Below are positions 29,994-37,552 of a DNA stretch of 62,850 bases, in pieces. Each line of letters starts with the position of its first letter. The stretch's first letter is position 1. The translations under genes were made by a program, and so were the position numbers. Below the pieces are notes generated by a model. It was not told the origin of the DNA. It saw only the letters and a program-made list of their open reading frames with translations, and made no database searches. The DNA is from a virus, in the IMG/VR virus record IMGVR_UViG_3300030399_000011, positions 1-62,850 of that record. One strand, 5' to 3'.

Positions 29994-30368
29994 TTATTCA
30001 GCGTCGTAGGTGGCGGCGAAGACGTCGGGTTTGACGGCGGAATGATTGCCTCTCGCGTCTGTCACGATCCAGTCGCCAGGGCAGACGGTTTCGCCAGTTG
30101 CGCCGGCATCGATCCAGCCATGCACATGCATTTCGTTATCGCAATGGCGACACAACTTCTCGCCACCAACATCCGGGCGGCGGAAATAACGGACTACCTC
30201 ACCTTCCCAGCCCTTTGCCTTACGCTCTTCCGGCGAAAACATGCGCTCTCGGCGCAAGCCATCAATGTGCTCGTGACCGACCATGGAGCTGCTGTAATCC
30301 GCAGGATGGTCGCCATTCTTGAACCACTGCGACGCCTCGACGGAAATTGGCTTCTTGATGAATTTCAT
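29994..30368 (-). CDS. hypothetical phage protein with zinc-like pair, 124 aa
   Basis: MKFIKKPISVEASQWFKNGD at the start and GDWIVTDARGNHSAVKPDVF at the end are hallmarks of a widespread phage family of unknown function. The middle holds CRHCDNEMHVHGW, a possible zinc site. It is inserted between large terminase and portal, 3 bases after the terminase stop. Confidence 0.65.
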   Translation of the reverse strand: MKFIKKPISVEASQWFKNGDHPADYSSSMVGHEHIDGLRRERMFSPEERKAKGWEGEVVRYFRRPDVGGEKLCRHCDNEMHVHGWIDAGATGETVCPGDWIVTDARGNHSAVKPDVFAATYDAE

Positions 30369-30371
30369 GCG

Positions 30372-31703
30372 CTACCTGTTCATGTGGGGAACGTGGGCCG
30401 CCTGGGTTGCGATTCCCTTAATGCTCGGCCATTCGACATCGACGCAGTACCCAATCGCCGTCGTAATGTGCTGATACTTGTTCTTCTGGTCTTCCTGAAA
30501 CGTCGATCCTTCCTGTAACTGGACAGTCGCCAGGCCTTTGTCGCACCATTTGGCAGTCGTTGGATTGACGAACAGACTGCGCATGCCGTCTGCGGTGCGA
30601 ATCTTCGTGCGCACCGCGTTTTGTCGGTCCTTAATGGCCGGTGCCGCAGGCTTGACCTTGCGCACGAACCGCCAGTTATGCGCCTTCAGCACACCTTCGA
30701 TATCGGTGTAATCGGACGCGTGACCGTGCTTCTCGCCAGCCCGCCCAGCAGGATCGCCATAGATCAGCACTTCGCGATTCTGGTGATTGACGAACTTCTC
30801 GACGAACTCCATCGCCGACTGCTTGGAAATGGCGCTCGTCAAAACGATCTCATCGAGCAGGTACAGCCCGTTGTCACGCCGAACGCCGACCGCAGAAGAC
30901 AGCGGCGTAAAGTTCTGGTCGTGCATCCATAGCAACTGTTCATGCGGCTCGATGCGCGCGTCTGTGTGGTTCGTGCGGTCGTAATCCTCGTAGATGCGGC
31001 CCGTTGCGCCCTCGAAGCTAGCCTCGTATTCCTGCTTGTACTGTTTCGCGGACATTTGCCGCTTGGCTGCGGCGATCGTGTCGGCTGGCAAGATCTCCGC
31101 GCTCTTCCAGTGGAAAAGCTTCCAGTCTGGATCGTTACCCGACTCGGCATACTTCGCCATGTCGTAGTAGTGATTCAGGCCGTCGGGCACACCGATCAGC
31201 CAACACCATGCCTTGTAATCAGGGCGAGTCGGGTTGAAGGTGTCCAGCGCGGGACGGATGTTCGATTCCCACGCTTCGGCTTTAACGTCGGCGATTTCGT
31301 CAATCACACCACCGGACCAGAAGACACCTTCAATTCGCTCGGGTCGATCCAGGCCGATCAACTGAACCTGAGTGCCGTTGTCCAAGAAGATAATCAGATC
31401 GGTTTCTGATGGCGGCTTACTACAGAGGCTCACCAAACAGAGCTTCTTCATGTCAGCCCAGTAAATTTTCTTTACTTGGTCTCGCGTCGGCGCCGCAATG
31501 AAGTACATCTCGCCCGGATTCTTCATCGCCATTTTGGCAACGAAACGCTTGGCTCGCTCGGTCTTTCCTGAACGTCGGCCTGCAGGAACCACCGGGAACC
31601 GCACGCCATTCTCTACGGCGCGAATCAATTCCGCCTGAACCGGATGGTCGATCAACTTGTACCAGCGGGCTAGTTCACGCTGAGTTTGCAGGTTGAGTGC
31701 CAT
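30372..31703 (-). CDS. terL: terminase large subunit
   Basis: 443 residues. Walker A VPAGRRSGKTERAKR, Walker B GVIDEIAD, coupling region and a C-terminal nuclease domain beginning SSAVGVRRDNGLYLLDEIVL with acidic metal-binding residues (IYGDPAGRAGEKHGH and later DVEW). It packages DNA into the prohead through the portal. The start overlaps the stop of the small subunit gene by 1 base. Confidence 0.93.
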   Translation of the reverse strand: MALNLQTQRELARWYKLIDHPVQAELIRAVENGVRFPVVPAGRRSGKTERAKRFVAKMAMKNPGEMYFIAAPTRDQVKKIYWADMKKLCLVSLCSKPPSETDLIIFLDNGTQVQLIGLDRPERIEGVFWSGGVIDEIADVKAEAWESNIRPALDTFNPTRPDYKAWCWLIGVPDGLNHYYDMAKYAESGNDPDWKLFHWKSAEILPADTIAAAKRQMSAKQYKQEYEASFEGATGRIYEDYDRTNHTDARIEPHEQLLWMHDQNFTPLSSAVGVRRDNGLYLLDEIVLTSAISKQSAMEFVEKFVNHQNREVLIYGDPAGRAGEKHGHASDYTDIEGVLKAHNWRFVRKVKPAAPAIKDRQNAVRTKIRTADGMRSLFVNPTTAKWCDKGLATVQLQEGSTFQEDQKNKYQHITTAIGYCVDVEWPSIKGIATQAAHVPHMNR

Positions 31704-32242
31704 CAGTCAGGGAGGTGAGCGGCGATCTCCTTCAGCAATGCGCTTCGGTCTGAGTCGGGCTCGTTGAGCTTATCGACCGCCTCTTTGTTCGCTCGCAATA
31801 GGTTGATGCCGATTTCGCTAGATTCGTTGGCCAGTTTGGTGAGCACCGAGATTCCCTTAAGTGCGTCAAGGCTTCCCTGTGTGAGCGGCGCAGCGTCGTC
31901 TATCTCCGACACCTTCATGTTGGCGATGCCAGACAGCCGGTGCGCGGTGGCGGCGCCAAACCTTCCGGCGCCAGCCAGGTGCCTGCTTATCGACTTCAGA
32001 TCATCAGCCAGCGATATGGCGTCGTTTTGTTCCGAAACTGGCAGTGATCGTAACGAAACTTCTGTCGCAACGATTTGATTCGCAACGGTTTTTATGTTTT
32101 CGATGCGTTTCGAAACTCGCTCGCTAATCCGTGTTTTCGAAACGCCGTATTCGCGACTCAGATCGGCAGCTTTCTCGCCCGCCAAGAGCCGCTTGCGGAT
32201 CTCTTCCCACTGGGTGTCGGTTAGCTTGGAGGGGCGCCCCAT
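31703..32242 (-). CDS. terS: terminase small subunit
   Basis: 179 residues. The N-terminal helix-turn-helix MGRPSKLTDTQWEEIRKRLL...AADLSREYGVSKTRISERVS is a Terminase_2-like DNA-binding domain. A helical oligomerisation region and an acidic C-terminus follow. It should recognise the packaging site, which would lie at or near this gene. No strong ribosome site is seen at 32242. It is divergent from the plus-strand pair at 32328. Confidence 0.85.
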   Translation of the reverse strand: MGRPSKLTDTQWEEIRKRLLAGEKAADLSREYGVSKTRISERVSKRIENIKTVANQIVATEVSLRSLPVSEQNDAISLADDLKSISRHLAGAGRFGAATAHRLSGIANMKVSEIDDAAPLTQGSLDALKGISVLTKLANESSEIGINLLRANKEAVDKLNEPDSDRSALLKEIAAHLPD

Positions 32243-32262
32243 AGAATTCTTTGAAATTAATG

Positions 32263-32299
32263 TTGCTATTTTCTACCAATGACATATACTGAAGTCATT
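32263..32299 (+). promoter_or_regulatory. promoter with operator dyad for the plus-strand pair
   Basis: -35 TTGCTA (32263-32268), 16-base spacer, -10 TATACT (32285-32290). An inverted repeat AATGAC-N10-GTCATT (32278-32299) brackets the -10. This arrangement suggests control by a dimeric repressor. The half-sites differ from those at the CI operators. Confidence 0.65.
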
Positions 32300-32327
32300 C
32301 CACCAGCGAACCGAACCGGAGTCGAAA

Positions 32328-32645
32328 ATGATCAAGAACAGCAAGCAGGCATGGGAAGTGGGTCAATCCGTTAATGTCGGCTTCATCAAGGGCTTGACCG
32401 TCATTGCGAAGGTCGCAACGCCCGGTGATTCAGCCCCTGACTCGTACGTTCTGGCGCGCGGCACGCAGATGTATTCGTTTGTGCCGCACAATGGCATCAG
32501 CAAGATCACGGATCAAGAAGCGCGCAATCTGGTTGCCAAGGCTGCATGGCAACGCATGAATGCCGAGTCCGCCGCAATGCTGGCCGCTCAAGACATCACG
32601 CGCGCTGCCGCCTTCCGCGCTGAACTGATGACGATCTCGGCATGA
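32328..32645 (+). CDS. hypothetical phage protein, 105 aa
   Basis: Unrecognised. The first half looks like a small beta barrel (VGQSVNVGFIKGLTVIAKVA, DSYVLARGTQMYSFVPHNGI) and the second is helical and Ala-rich. It is one of only two plus-strand genes between the late and early operons and has its own promoter. The stop overlaps the next start by 4 bases, so the two proteins are made together. Confidence 0.65.
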   Translation: MIKNSKQAWEVGQSVNVGFIKGLTVIAKVATPGDSAPDSYVLARGTQMYSFVPHNGISKITDQEARNLVAKAAWQRMNAESAAMLAAQDITRAAAFRAELMTISA

Positions 32646-32815
32646 GCAAGACTCAGCAAGCCCTTCAGTGGCTCCGTGAAAACCCCACCGAGACGCGTTA
32701 TGCGGCAGCGATCAAGTTTGGCCTGAGCCAGTCGACCGTATGGCGAGCCGTGGAAAACGAGAAGAAAACCGCTTCTGAGCGATGTCCGTGCTGCGGGCAG
32801 GTCATTCGGAAGTAA
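32642..32815 (+). CDS. small HTH / zinc-ribbon protein, 57 aa
   Basis: MSKTQQALQWLRENPTETRY then AAAIKFGLSQSTVWRAVENE, a clear helix-turn-helix of the phage homeodomain-like type, and a C-terminal CPCCGQ knuckle. Likely a DNA-binding regulator, perhaps of its own dyad promoter or of the neighbouring packaging region. Coupled by ATGA to the gene before it. Confidence 0.7.
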   Translation: MSKTQQALQWLRENPTETRYAAAIKFGLSQSTVWRAVENEKKTASERCPCCGQVIRK

Positions 32816-32868
32816 ATTCTTGCTCGCAGACCCGCGAGCCGTGAGAAGGTTTCACTCGCCAATAGCGG

Positions 32869-33081
32869 TTAATCGCGCCAGCCGCCGGCCAAAGTCAGCG
32901 TCAGGCGATTAAACCCATCCATCAGACGGGAAGCACCGATGCTGGCCACCAAGCGCTCCCGCGTCTCGATGGGATATCGCGCTATGACCTTCTGAGCGAG
33001 TGCCAGGGACGCATGGGCCAGCGCCTCCCCCTCGCGGATAAGTGCAGCGCCGTCTTGATCCTCGACCACAGGCTGATTCAT
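32869..33081 (-). CDS. hypothetical phage protein, 70 aa
   Basis: Helical acidic protein: REGEALAHASLALAQKVIAR and RERLVASIGASRLMDGFNRL. Between the plus-strand pair and a terminator. No ribosome site of note precedes 33081 (AAGAGC only). Function unknown. Confidence 0.5.
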   Translation of the reverse strand: MNQPVVEDQDGAALIREGEALAHASLALAQKVIARYPIETRERLVASIGASRLMDGFNRLTLTLAGGWRD

Positions 33082-33212
33082 GTTTGCTCTTGATTAGGGG
33101 TCGCCGTCGCCCGTCGCGGTTTGAACCCGTGCAACCGGGTAATGGCGGCTTACATTTCGTCAACGGCTGCCGGTGTTTTACCCACCGCCGGCTGGGGGAC
33201 AAGAATAAAAAA
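33082..33212. other. structured intergenic region
   Basis: No gene. It contains hairpin ACCCG-TGCAA-CCGGGT (about 33126-33141), a longer imperfect hairpin GCCGGTG/CACCGCCGGC, and the first of two TTTCGTCAAC direct repeats (33155-33164; second copy 33241-33250). Lying upstream of terminase, it could be a structured RNA or part of a packaging (cos/pac) region. Confidence 0.35.
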
Positions 33213-33230
33213 GCCCTGGGGCAACAGGGC
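33213..33230 (-). terminator. terminator at the end of the early region
   Basis: GCCCTG-GGGCAA-CAGGGC stem followed by six T on the minus strand. It would separate early leftward transcripts from terminase unless they are antiterminated. Confidence 0.75.
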
Positions 33231-33263
33231 AACCGTCGACTTTCGTCAACTGGAGGAGATCGG

Positions 33264-33716
33264 TTAAGCGACCGGGTTATGGCCTGCGGGCTTCGGTGCG
33301 CCGTCCGCCGGATTCGGTCGGTTTGATACGGTAACGCTGGTGACGCCGCACGAAAATCCGCCGAGACCGGTCGGGCAGTTCGGCCGGCCGCAGGCATAGC
33401 CCATAACTGGCGAAAGCGCGATTCCGCACTGAGCGCAACGCTGCTCGCCGATATTTGGGATCACCGGGCCAGATGGCCATACGTTGGGCGAAGTCCACGG
33501 AATCGCCGGGGTCGGCACGTCGCCATTCCGGTGCGCCGGCTCTTTGCCGACGCGCACGATCAGCGATTCGAGATACTCGATCTTCTCGCGGTCGGCGTGC
33601 CACGACTCGGCGATCTGTCGGACCACTCCCGGATCAAGCGACACGTCTCTATTGTCATCCGTCGCTTGGCGCGCACGCCGGCATAGCGACTGAGGCGTTT
33701 CAAGAATGGTCGGCAT
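33264..33716 (-). CDS. zinc-ribbon phage protein, 150 aa
   Basis: Helical N-terminal half (MPTILETPQSLCRRARQATD, IAESWHADREKIEYLESLIV). C-terminal Cys4 knuckle: CAQCGIALSPVMGYACGRPNCP. ATG 33716 is preferred because it begins the conserved-looking part; ATG 33764 (MATACRCGG) and an even longer frame are possible, and none has a good ribosome site. A TATATAAG lies 9 bases upstream on the minus strand. Role unknown. Confidence 0.55.
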   Translation of the reverse strand: MPTILETPQSLCRRARQATDDNRDVSLDPGVVRQIAESWHADREKIEYLESLIVRVGKEPAHRNGDVPTPAIPWTSPNVWPSGPVIPNIGEQRCAQCGIALSPVMGYACGRPNCPTGLGGFSCGVTSVTVSNRPNPADGAPKPAGHNPVA

Positions 33717-33890
33717 AGTCTTATATAGGTTGAAAACGCCACCACACCGACAAGCTGTCGCCATTACGGCGCGTTTAACTCGGTTGGGCACTCTTCGATG
33801 CAGCAACGCCTTCAGGTCTGACGTCGGCTGCACGCGGTCTCGTGGACGTGCGTAACAGGCATCCGGCGGCAGGCATGAAGGGGCTGGTTA

Positions 33891-35060
33891 TTACGTTTGC
33901 GCGGCTTCCAACATGCCGATGTCAGCTCTGTGGCGCTCGATTTCACCGAATTCACGGTGCAGCACAATCAGGCGCATATCCCGGCCGGCGCGATAGCCTT
34001 GGCCTGCGTGCCATGCATCACGAGCCGCAAGCGTGCGGAAATATTCGACTGTGCAGCCCCGGTACTCTTTGATGTCCTGGTGGTGGACGTGCCCCACAAA
34101 CCACATGCGATGTTTCGTCGCGCCCCAAAGCTCAGGAACATCGGCCGCCATAATGGCCGGCATGTCAGGGCCTTTGAGCGTGTCGCCGTGCGTGGAGCCG
34201 ATCAGATTCTTGTCGAACTGGAAATACCATGCGACGGCGGGCGACAGGTCGACTTCAATGCGCGGTTCGTCATGGAAGTAGCACGAAACCATCAGGGCCA
34301 GCGCGTAAGCGGAGTGGCCGTCGTGATTGCCACGGTTGATGCGCAGAATCACGCGCTTGTGCTTCTCGAGCAAGCGGCGCATGCAATGAAGCATCGCCCG
34401 AAGCCCGACTTGCTGAACCTTCGCCCATCTTCCATCCACATCGAGACGGTGGCCCGACTGGCTTTCGTTGTTCTGATTGTCGGCATGAAACATGTCGCCG
34501 AGGTTCAGGAGCAGAGCAGTTTCGGCCGCCGGCGCGGTTGCTACCAGGCGATCGACTGCGGCGCACATCAGGCGCTCGGCAATCTTGAGGTCAAAATCCT
34601 CGCCGGCTTCCGCCCACCACGCATGAAGTCCGACGTGTGGGTCGCCTTGCGGGTACACGCACATCAGATCGGACAGCACATGCTCGGGCGGCGCAGTGAT
34701 CGGCGCCAGGCCTTTGATGCTTTCTGACAGCGATTCCGCAAATTCCTTGAGGATGGCCTCGGCGCGATCGTGGTCGACCTGACTCTTCACCCACTGGTTA
34801 CGCGGCTTGCCGTCCTTATCGTAGAACGTCGAGACACCCTTGACGCGGAACCCGTCCGGCACGATGTGCGTCATGTCGTGCGACGGCGAATATCCCATCT
34901 TCGCCGCACGCCTCGCCAGTCCTTGAATAGCCCGGTTGACGTTGCTCTTATTCAACCCGAGATGCGGTGCTGCGGCCGTCCCGCTGCCATATTGCTCGAT
35001 GGCATCGATTATCGAAATCTCGCGCTCGGTCGCCCACTGTCGCAGATTCGGATCGACCAT
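33891..35060 (-). CDS. metallophosphoesterase with N-terminal helix-turn-helix
   Basis: 389 residues. Residues 1-50 form a homeodomain-like HTH (REISIIDAIEQYGSGTAAAP, LGLNKSNVNRAIQGLARRA). The catalytic domain shows all five calcineurin-type motifs in order: GDPHVGLH, LNLGDMFHAD, RGNHDGH, GSTHGD and VGHVHHQDI, so the dimetal site looks complete. Such phage enzymes are probably nucleases or phosphodiesterases acting on DNA brought by the HTH; the substrate is unknown. Encoded at the late end of the early operon, 1.6 kb upstream of terminase. Confidence 0.85.
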   Translation of the reverse strand: MVDPNLRQWATEREISIIDAIEQYGSGTAAAPHLGLNKSNVNRAIQGLARRAAKMGYSPSHDMTHIVPDGFRVKGVSTFYDKDGKPRNQWVKSQVDHDRAEAILKEFAESLSESIKGLAPITAPPEHVLSDLMCVYPQGDPHVGLHAWWAEAGEDFDLKIAERLMCAAVDRLVATAPAAETALLLNLGDMFHADNQNNESQSGHRLDVDGRWAKVQQVGLRAMLHCMRRLLEKHKRVILRINRGNHDGHSAYALALMVSCYFHDEPRIEVDLSPAVAWYFQFDKNLIGSTHGDTLKGPDMPAIMAADVPELWGATKHRMWFVGHVHHQDIKEYRGCTVEYFRTLAARDAWHAGQGYRAGRDMRLIVLHREFGEIERHRADIGMLEAAQT

Positions 35061-35273
35061 TTATGAGCTCAGGTGCGCGGCAAATTCCCCGCAATACAAC
35101 GTCATCTCGACGGTTGGATAGTGATGCTCGATAAACCCGGTTGCGCCATCGTAGACGGGCGTTGGCGGGTAACGGCGACATTCGGTGAGCTCGCGCTCGT
35201 GGTGCATGTGGCGGCAGTTTTTGCAAGTGTCCGTGCGCTCTTGCGCGGGCTTTTGCTTGCGTGTCGTCGCCAT
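35061..35273 (-). CDS. zinc-finger phage protein, 70 aa
   Basis: After MATTRKQKPAQERTDT comes CKNCRHMHHERELTECRRYP and later a C in TLYCGEF, a four-Cys zinc arrangement typical of small phage proteins. The longer open frame (to 35459) reads through unlikely sequence, so ATG 35273 is used. Ends 1 base before the phosphoesterase gene. Confidence 0.65.
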   Translation of the reverse strand: MATTRKQKPAQERTDTCKNCRHMHHERELTECRRYPPTPVYDGATGFIEHHYPTVEMTLYCGEFAAHLSS

Positions 35274-35668
35274 GCGTGTCTGCCGGTTGATGAAGAGAGA
35301 ATCCACAAGCGAATGGTTCCGCGCGCTCTTGATCTGCGCGGTCGCTTTCCCGTGGCGGCGCAACCTATTGAGCCACATCACATGCGGCAATGTCCTCGAC
35401 CCTGCATACTGGCGCCAGCTTGGGACATCAAAGGTTCGGTTGCGGCTGTCAACTCTCAAGCAAGCCGCCTGGATGTGCTCTACGCGGCGATCCCGCGCGG
35501 TGCAGATTGCTTGAAAGTCCTCGTTTCGTGAGGAACCGGCTGCGCTTTGAGCTTATATGTTGGCGCAACACCCTAGCCAGAAACCTCTTGGGCGGGGCGG
35601 CTTCACCCCTTTGCTCTCTGGCTGCTGCCATCTACCTAACCTGGGCATGCCAGGTTCGTTGCCGGCGA
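35274..35668. other. 395-bp stretch without a confident gene
   Basis: A 60-codon minus-strand frame (35449-35631) and the upstream extension of the zinc-finger frame are open, but both encode Arg-rich composition and lack good ribosome sites. A small stem (ACCTGG-GCATG-CCAGGT, 35637-35653) follows the next gene's stop. Nothing further is supported. Confidence 0.5.
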
Positions 35669-35836
35669 TCAACTCGGCTTATATCGCTGTCCGGCATCTG
35701 CTTCCGGTATGTTCTGTGTGCGCACGGCAATCTCTGCAACGAAATCACGCTCGCCATCCGCGTCATACTCAAACGGGATCACGCTCGGGAGCCGACTCCA
35801 GCCGTAGACTGGCTCGTCCTGGCTGGCGGTCTGCAT
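35669..35836 (-). CDS. hypothetical phage protein, 55 aa
   Basis: MQTASQDEPVYGWSRLPSVI then PFEYDADGERDFVAEIAVRT. Acidic, soluble. Its start overlaps the stop of the upstream gene as TGATG, which together with natural codon use supports it despite its size. Function unknown. Confidence 0.6.
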   Translation of the reverse strand: MQTASQDEPVYGWSRLPSVIPFEYDADGERDFVAEIAVRTQNIPEADAGQRYKPS

Positions 35837-36078
35837 CAATGCCTCACGCCAAACAGCGAATCCACGGTATCGAAATGGTCAATCTGCGCCTCGAAATACG
35901 CCTGCAGCACGTCGCGAAGGCAGTCGCTCGGCACGAACGGCATCTCGATCAGGCCAGCGTCGGCGGCCAGTGCGAGGCATGCATACATCCAAACGCTGAG
36001 CTTGACCGGATCGAGACAGGCGGGGCGCGATGGGATGCCCCAGAATGAGAGCGCCAGGTCTAGCGGGTGCGTGCTCAT
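35836..36078 (-). CDS. hypothetical phage protein, 80 aa
   Basis: MSTHPLDLALSFWGIPSRPA then helical VWMYACLALAADAGLIEMPF and CLRDVLQAYFEAQIDHFDTV. First gene downstream of the late promoter leader. Coupled to the next gene by TGATG. Not recognised. Confidence 0.62.
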   Translation of the reverse strand: MSTHPLDLALSFWGIPSRPACLDPVKLSVWMYACLALAADAGLIEMPFVPSDCLRDVLQAYFEAQIDHFDTVDSLFGVRH

Positions 36079-36102
36079 CATGTGGCGTATCCAGAACGAA
36101 CG

Positions 36103-36129
36103 AAGCCCCGAGGCGAACCTGCGGGGCTT
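36103..36129 (-). terminator. leader terminator-like hairpin (tR'-like)
   Basis: AAGCCCCG (36103-36110) pairs with CGGGGCTT (36122-36129) around an 11-base loop. On the minus strand it is followed by CGTTCGTTCT, only partly T-rich. It lies about 100 bases downstream of the late promoter, where lambdoid phages place the terminator that Q overcomes. Confidence 0.5.
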
Positions 36130-36176
36130 GATCTACTTCACGTTACGGGATCGTGCATCCGCCCTATCTTGCGGTC

Positions 36177-36237
36177 GATTTGGTATAGGTGCGTCTCGCG
36201 ATGACTCCAGAGACAGCAATTCAGCCTATACCAAATC
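36177..36237. repeat. 13-bp perfect inverted repeat at the late promoter
   Basis: GATTTGGTATAGG (36177-36189) and CCTATACCAAATC (36225-36237) are exact reverse complements, 35 bases apart. A second small repeat GTCTC/GAGAC lies inside. The right arm overlaps the -10 and start of the predicted late promoter, so it may be a DNA site for a regulator rather than an RNA hairpin. Confidence 0.7.
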
Positions 36238-36263
36238 ATACGATTTACAGGGCAAAGTGTGAA
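36235..36263 (-). promoter_or_regulatory. late promoter (PR'-like)
   Basis: Minus strand: -35 TTCACA (36263-36258, 5 of 6), 17-base spacer, -10 TATGAT (36240-36235, 5 of 6). It lies directly after the Q-like gene and fires towards the terminase and structural genes. One of the best promoter matches in the window. Confidence 0.7.
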
Positions 36264-36268
36264 CAACT

Positions 36269-36297
36269 AAAATGTGAACTCCACAGGTTCACATTTT
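36269..36297 (-). repeat. 11-bp hairpin over the stop of the Q-like gene
   Basis: AAAATGTGAAC / GTTCACATTTT with a 7-base loop, perfect arms. On the minus strand it ends TTTTAGTTG, so it might be an AT-rich terminator for the Q-like gene. TGTGAAC occurs three times here, and the third copy is part of the late -35. Confidence 0.6.
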
Positions 36298-36708
36298 CTC
36301 GACCTCGCACACTTCGAACGGATTGTCTGCATCGGCGTAGATTGCCTTTCGATATGCCCGCCATGCCAGCGCACGGAACTCGCGCATCTCCCGATACCAG
36401 AACGATGTGCTAACGCCCATCTGCTCGGCAACGATTTTGATGTTGCGCACGCGATGGATGTAATAGAGATAGAAAATCATCTTGGCGCGGGACTCTTCCT
36501 GCATCAGCACGGACAGATTGAAAAAGCTCTTGTCCGATGACAGGATCGCATCCGGCACCTCGCGCACCGGGCTTGGTTGCAGCCGCGCCAGGATGTTTGG
36601 CGGGACCGGCGGCGCAAAGAGTCGGCGCGAATAATGCCAATCAGCCCAATCCATGCAAAACAAATGAAGCATCTGGTTCTCATCAACCGTTTTTTCTGCG
36701 CTATCCAT
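36289..36708 (-). CDS. Q-like late transcription regulator
   Basis: 139 residues. The C-terminal half holds SRAKMIFYLYYIHRVRNIKI and AEQMGVSTSFWYREMREFRA, a helix-turn-helix with flanking basic helices, as in small phage late regulators. N-terminal part is Trp/Pro rich (CMDWADWHYSRRLFAPPVPP). ATG 36708 with TTGGAGTG upstream is preferred to the TTG at 36720. It is the last early gene before the strong late promoter, the place of lambda Q. An antiterminator role is inferred from position. Confidence 0.65.
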   Translation of the reverse strand: MDSAEKTVDENQMLHLFCMDWADWHYSRRLFAPPVPPNILARLQPSPVREVPDAILSSDKSFFNLSVLMQEESRAKMIFYLYYIHRVRNIKIVAEQMGVSTSFWYREMREFRALAWRAYRKAIYADADNPFEVCEVEKM

Positions 36709-36750
36709 TCCACACTCCAAATGTTAAAATTGGGGTGCTTATCAATTTTC

Positions 36751-36777
36751 GGCCGCCTCTTTGTGCGGCCTTTTTTT
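36751..36777 (+). terminator. plus-strand terminator in a minus-strand operon
   Basis: GGCCGC-CTCTTTGT-GCGGCC followed by seven T on the plus strand only. A further repeat AAAATTG/CAATTTT (36726-36749) precedes it. No plus-strand gene ends here; see findings. Confidence 0.75.
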
Positions 36778-37022
36778 CACTTTTCTGCGTACTTCTCACA
36801 TCGCCTGCTTTTGTAATCCTCGATCCAAGCCTTCTTGCGGTCCAACAAACAGGTCATAAAGCAAACATTCACTACCCGTTGCTCCACGTAACTGACGCAC
36901 CCAACACACGTCCGCAATCTCGCATTCAATTCCTCCATCTGCCGGCGGCTGGCGACGTCTTCTGCCGGTGCGCAGCGCTCCCATTGCCTTTGTCCGAAAT
37001 CATCGCGGCGGTTGAAGGTCAT
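36777..37022 (-). CDS. Cys-containing phage protein, 81 aa
   Basis: MTFNRRDDFGQRQWERCAPA, then RLRTCVGCVSYVEQRVVNVC and basic C-terminus. CVGC plus two later Cys may bind zinc. ATG 37022 overlaps the previous stop by 4 bases; the longer frame is rejected. Not recognised. Confidence 0.6.
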   Translation of the reverse strand: MTFNRRDDFGQRQWERCAPAEDVASRRQMEELNARLRTCVGCVSYVEQRVVNVCFMTCLLDRKKAWIEDYKSRRCEKYAEK

Positions 37023-37552
37023 GCGTCTTCCCACACCAAGGCTTTTCGCTGGTGGCCAGAGCCGCGTCCCTGGAGAATGTCGCGCAGCGCGCAGAAGTCT
37101 CGATATCCCAGGCCCTCCAGACCATCCGTTTGCACGAAGTGGCTTCGCTGCGATTCGAGCATGTCGCTGTTGTCGTCCACGATGGCGTAATGCTCGACCC
37201 CGGGATGTGCATCGAGCCACGCCTTTATCTCTGCGCCGCGCACGTCCGGCATGGATGGCGTCTTGTCGATGATGGGCAGGTCAAGGCCATTAGCGCATTC
37301 GTGCGGCGTGAACAAGACCCGCCATGCTGATGACAGGACGATTGAGCAATCCGTCTCTATGCATACCTGCCGAATCAGGAGTATTGCGACCGGATCGAAT
37401 TTAGCCATGCAGGCGGCATCGAAGCTATGCGGAAACCCATTTCCCTTGGGCGTTCCGCCAAACTCAGCAGGGCCGCCGTGAACCGTTACGGTGCGGTGGC
37501 TGTTCAATACGCCGTCAATGTCAAGAAAGAGGATTTTCGTCGGCGCGCTCAT
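37019..37552 (-). CDS. HAD-superfamily phosphatase (RNA-repair type)
   Basis: 177 residues. Motif I ILFLDIDGVLNSH, motif II TDCSIVLSSAWR, and VEHYAIVDDNSDML near the end as motif IV, with FVQTDGLEGLG following. This is the short HAD form linked to phage polynucleotide-repair (Swiss-army-knife) proteins. Likely removes phosphates from nucleic acid ends or nucleotides; the substrate is not shown by sequence. Sits among small overlapping early genes. Confidence 0.8.
   Translation of the reverse strand: MSAPTKILFLDIDGVLNSHRTVTVHGGPAEFGGTPKGNGFPHSFDAACMAKFDPVAILLIRQVCIETDCSIVLSSAWRVLFTPHECANGLDLPIIDKTPSMPDVRGAEIKAWLDAHPGVEHYAIVDDNSDMLESQRSHFVQTDGLEGLGYRDFCALRDILQGRGSGHQRKALVWEDA

Noticed and set aside
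33126-33200. tRNA-like sequence on the minus strand (GGTTCAAACC)
   Set aside because: The T-arm stem has a mismatch, and no acceptor or anticodon arm could be folded around it.
35557-36048. 163-codon plus-strand frame
   Set aside because: Lies opposite two coupled minus-strand genes and the gap; no ribosome site and low-complexity basic composition.
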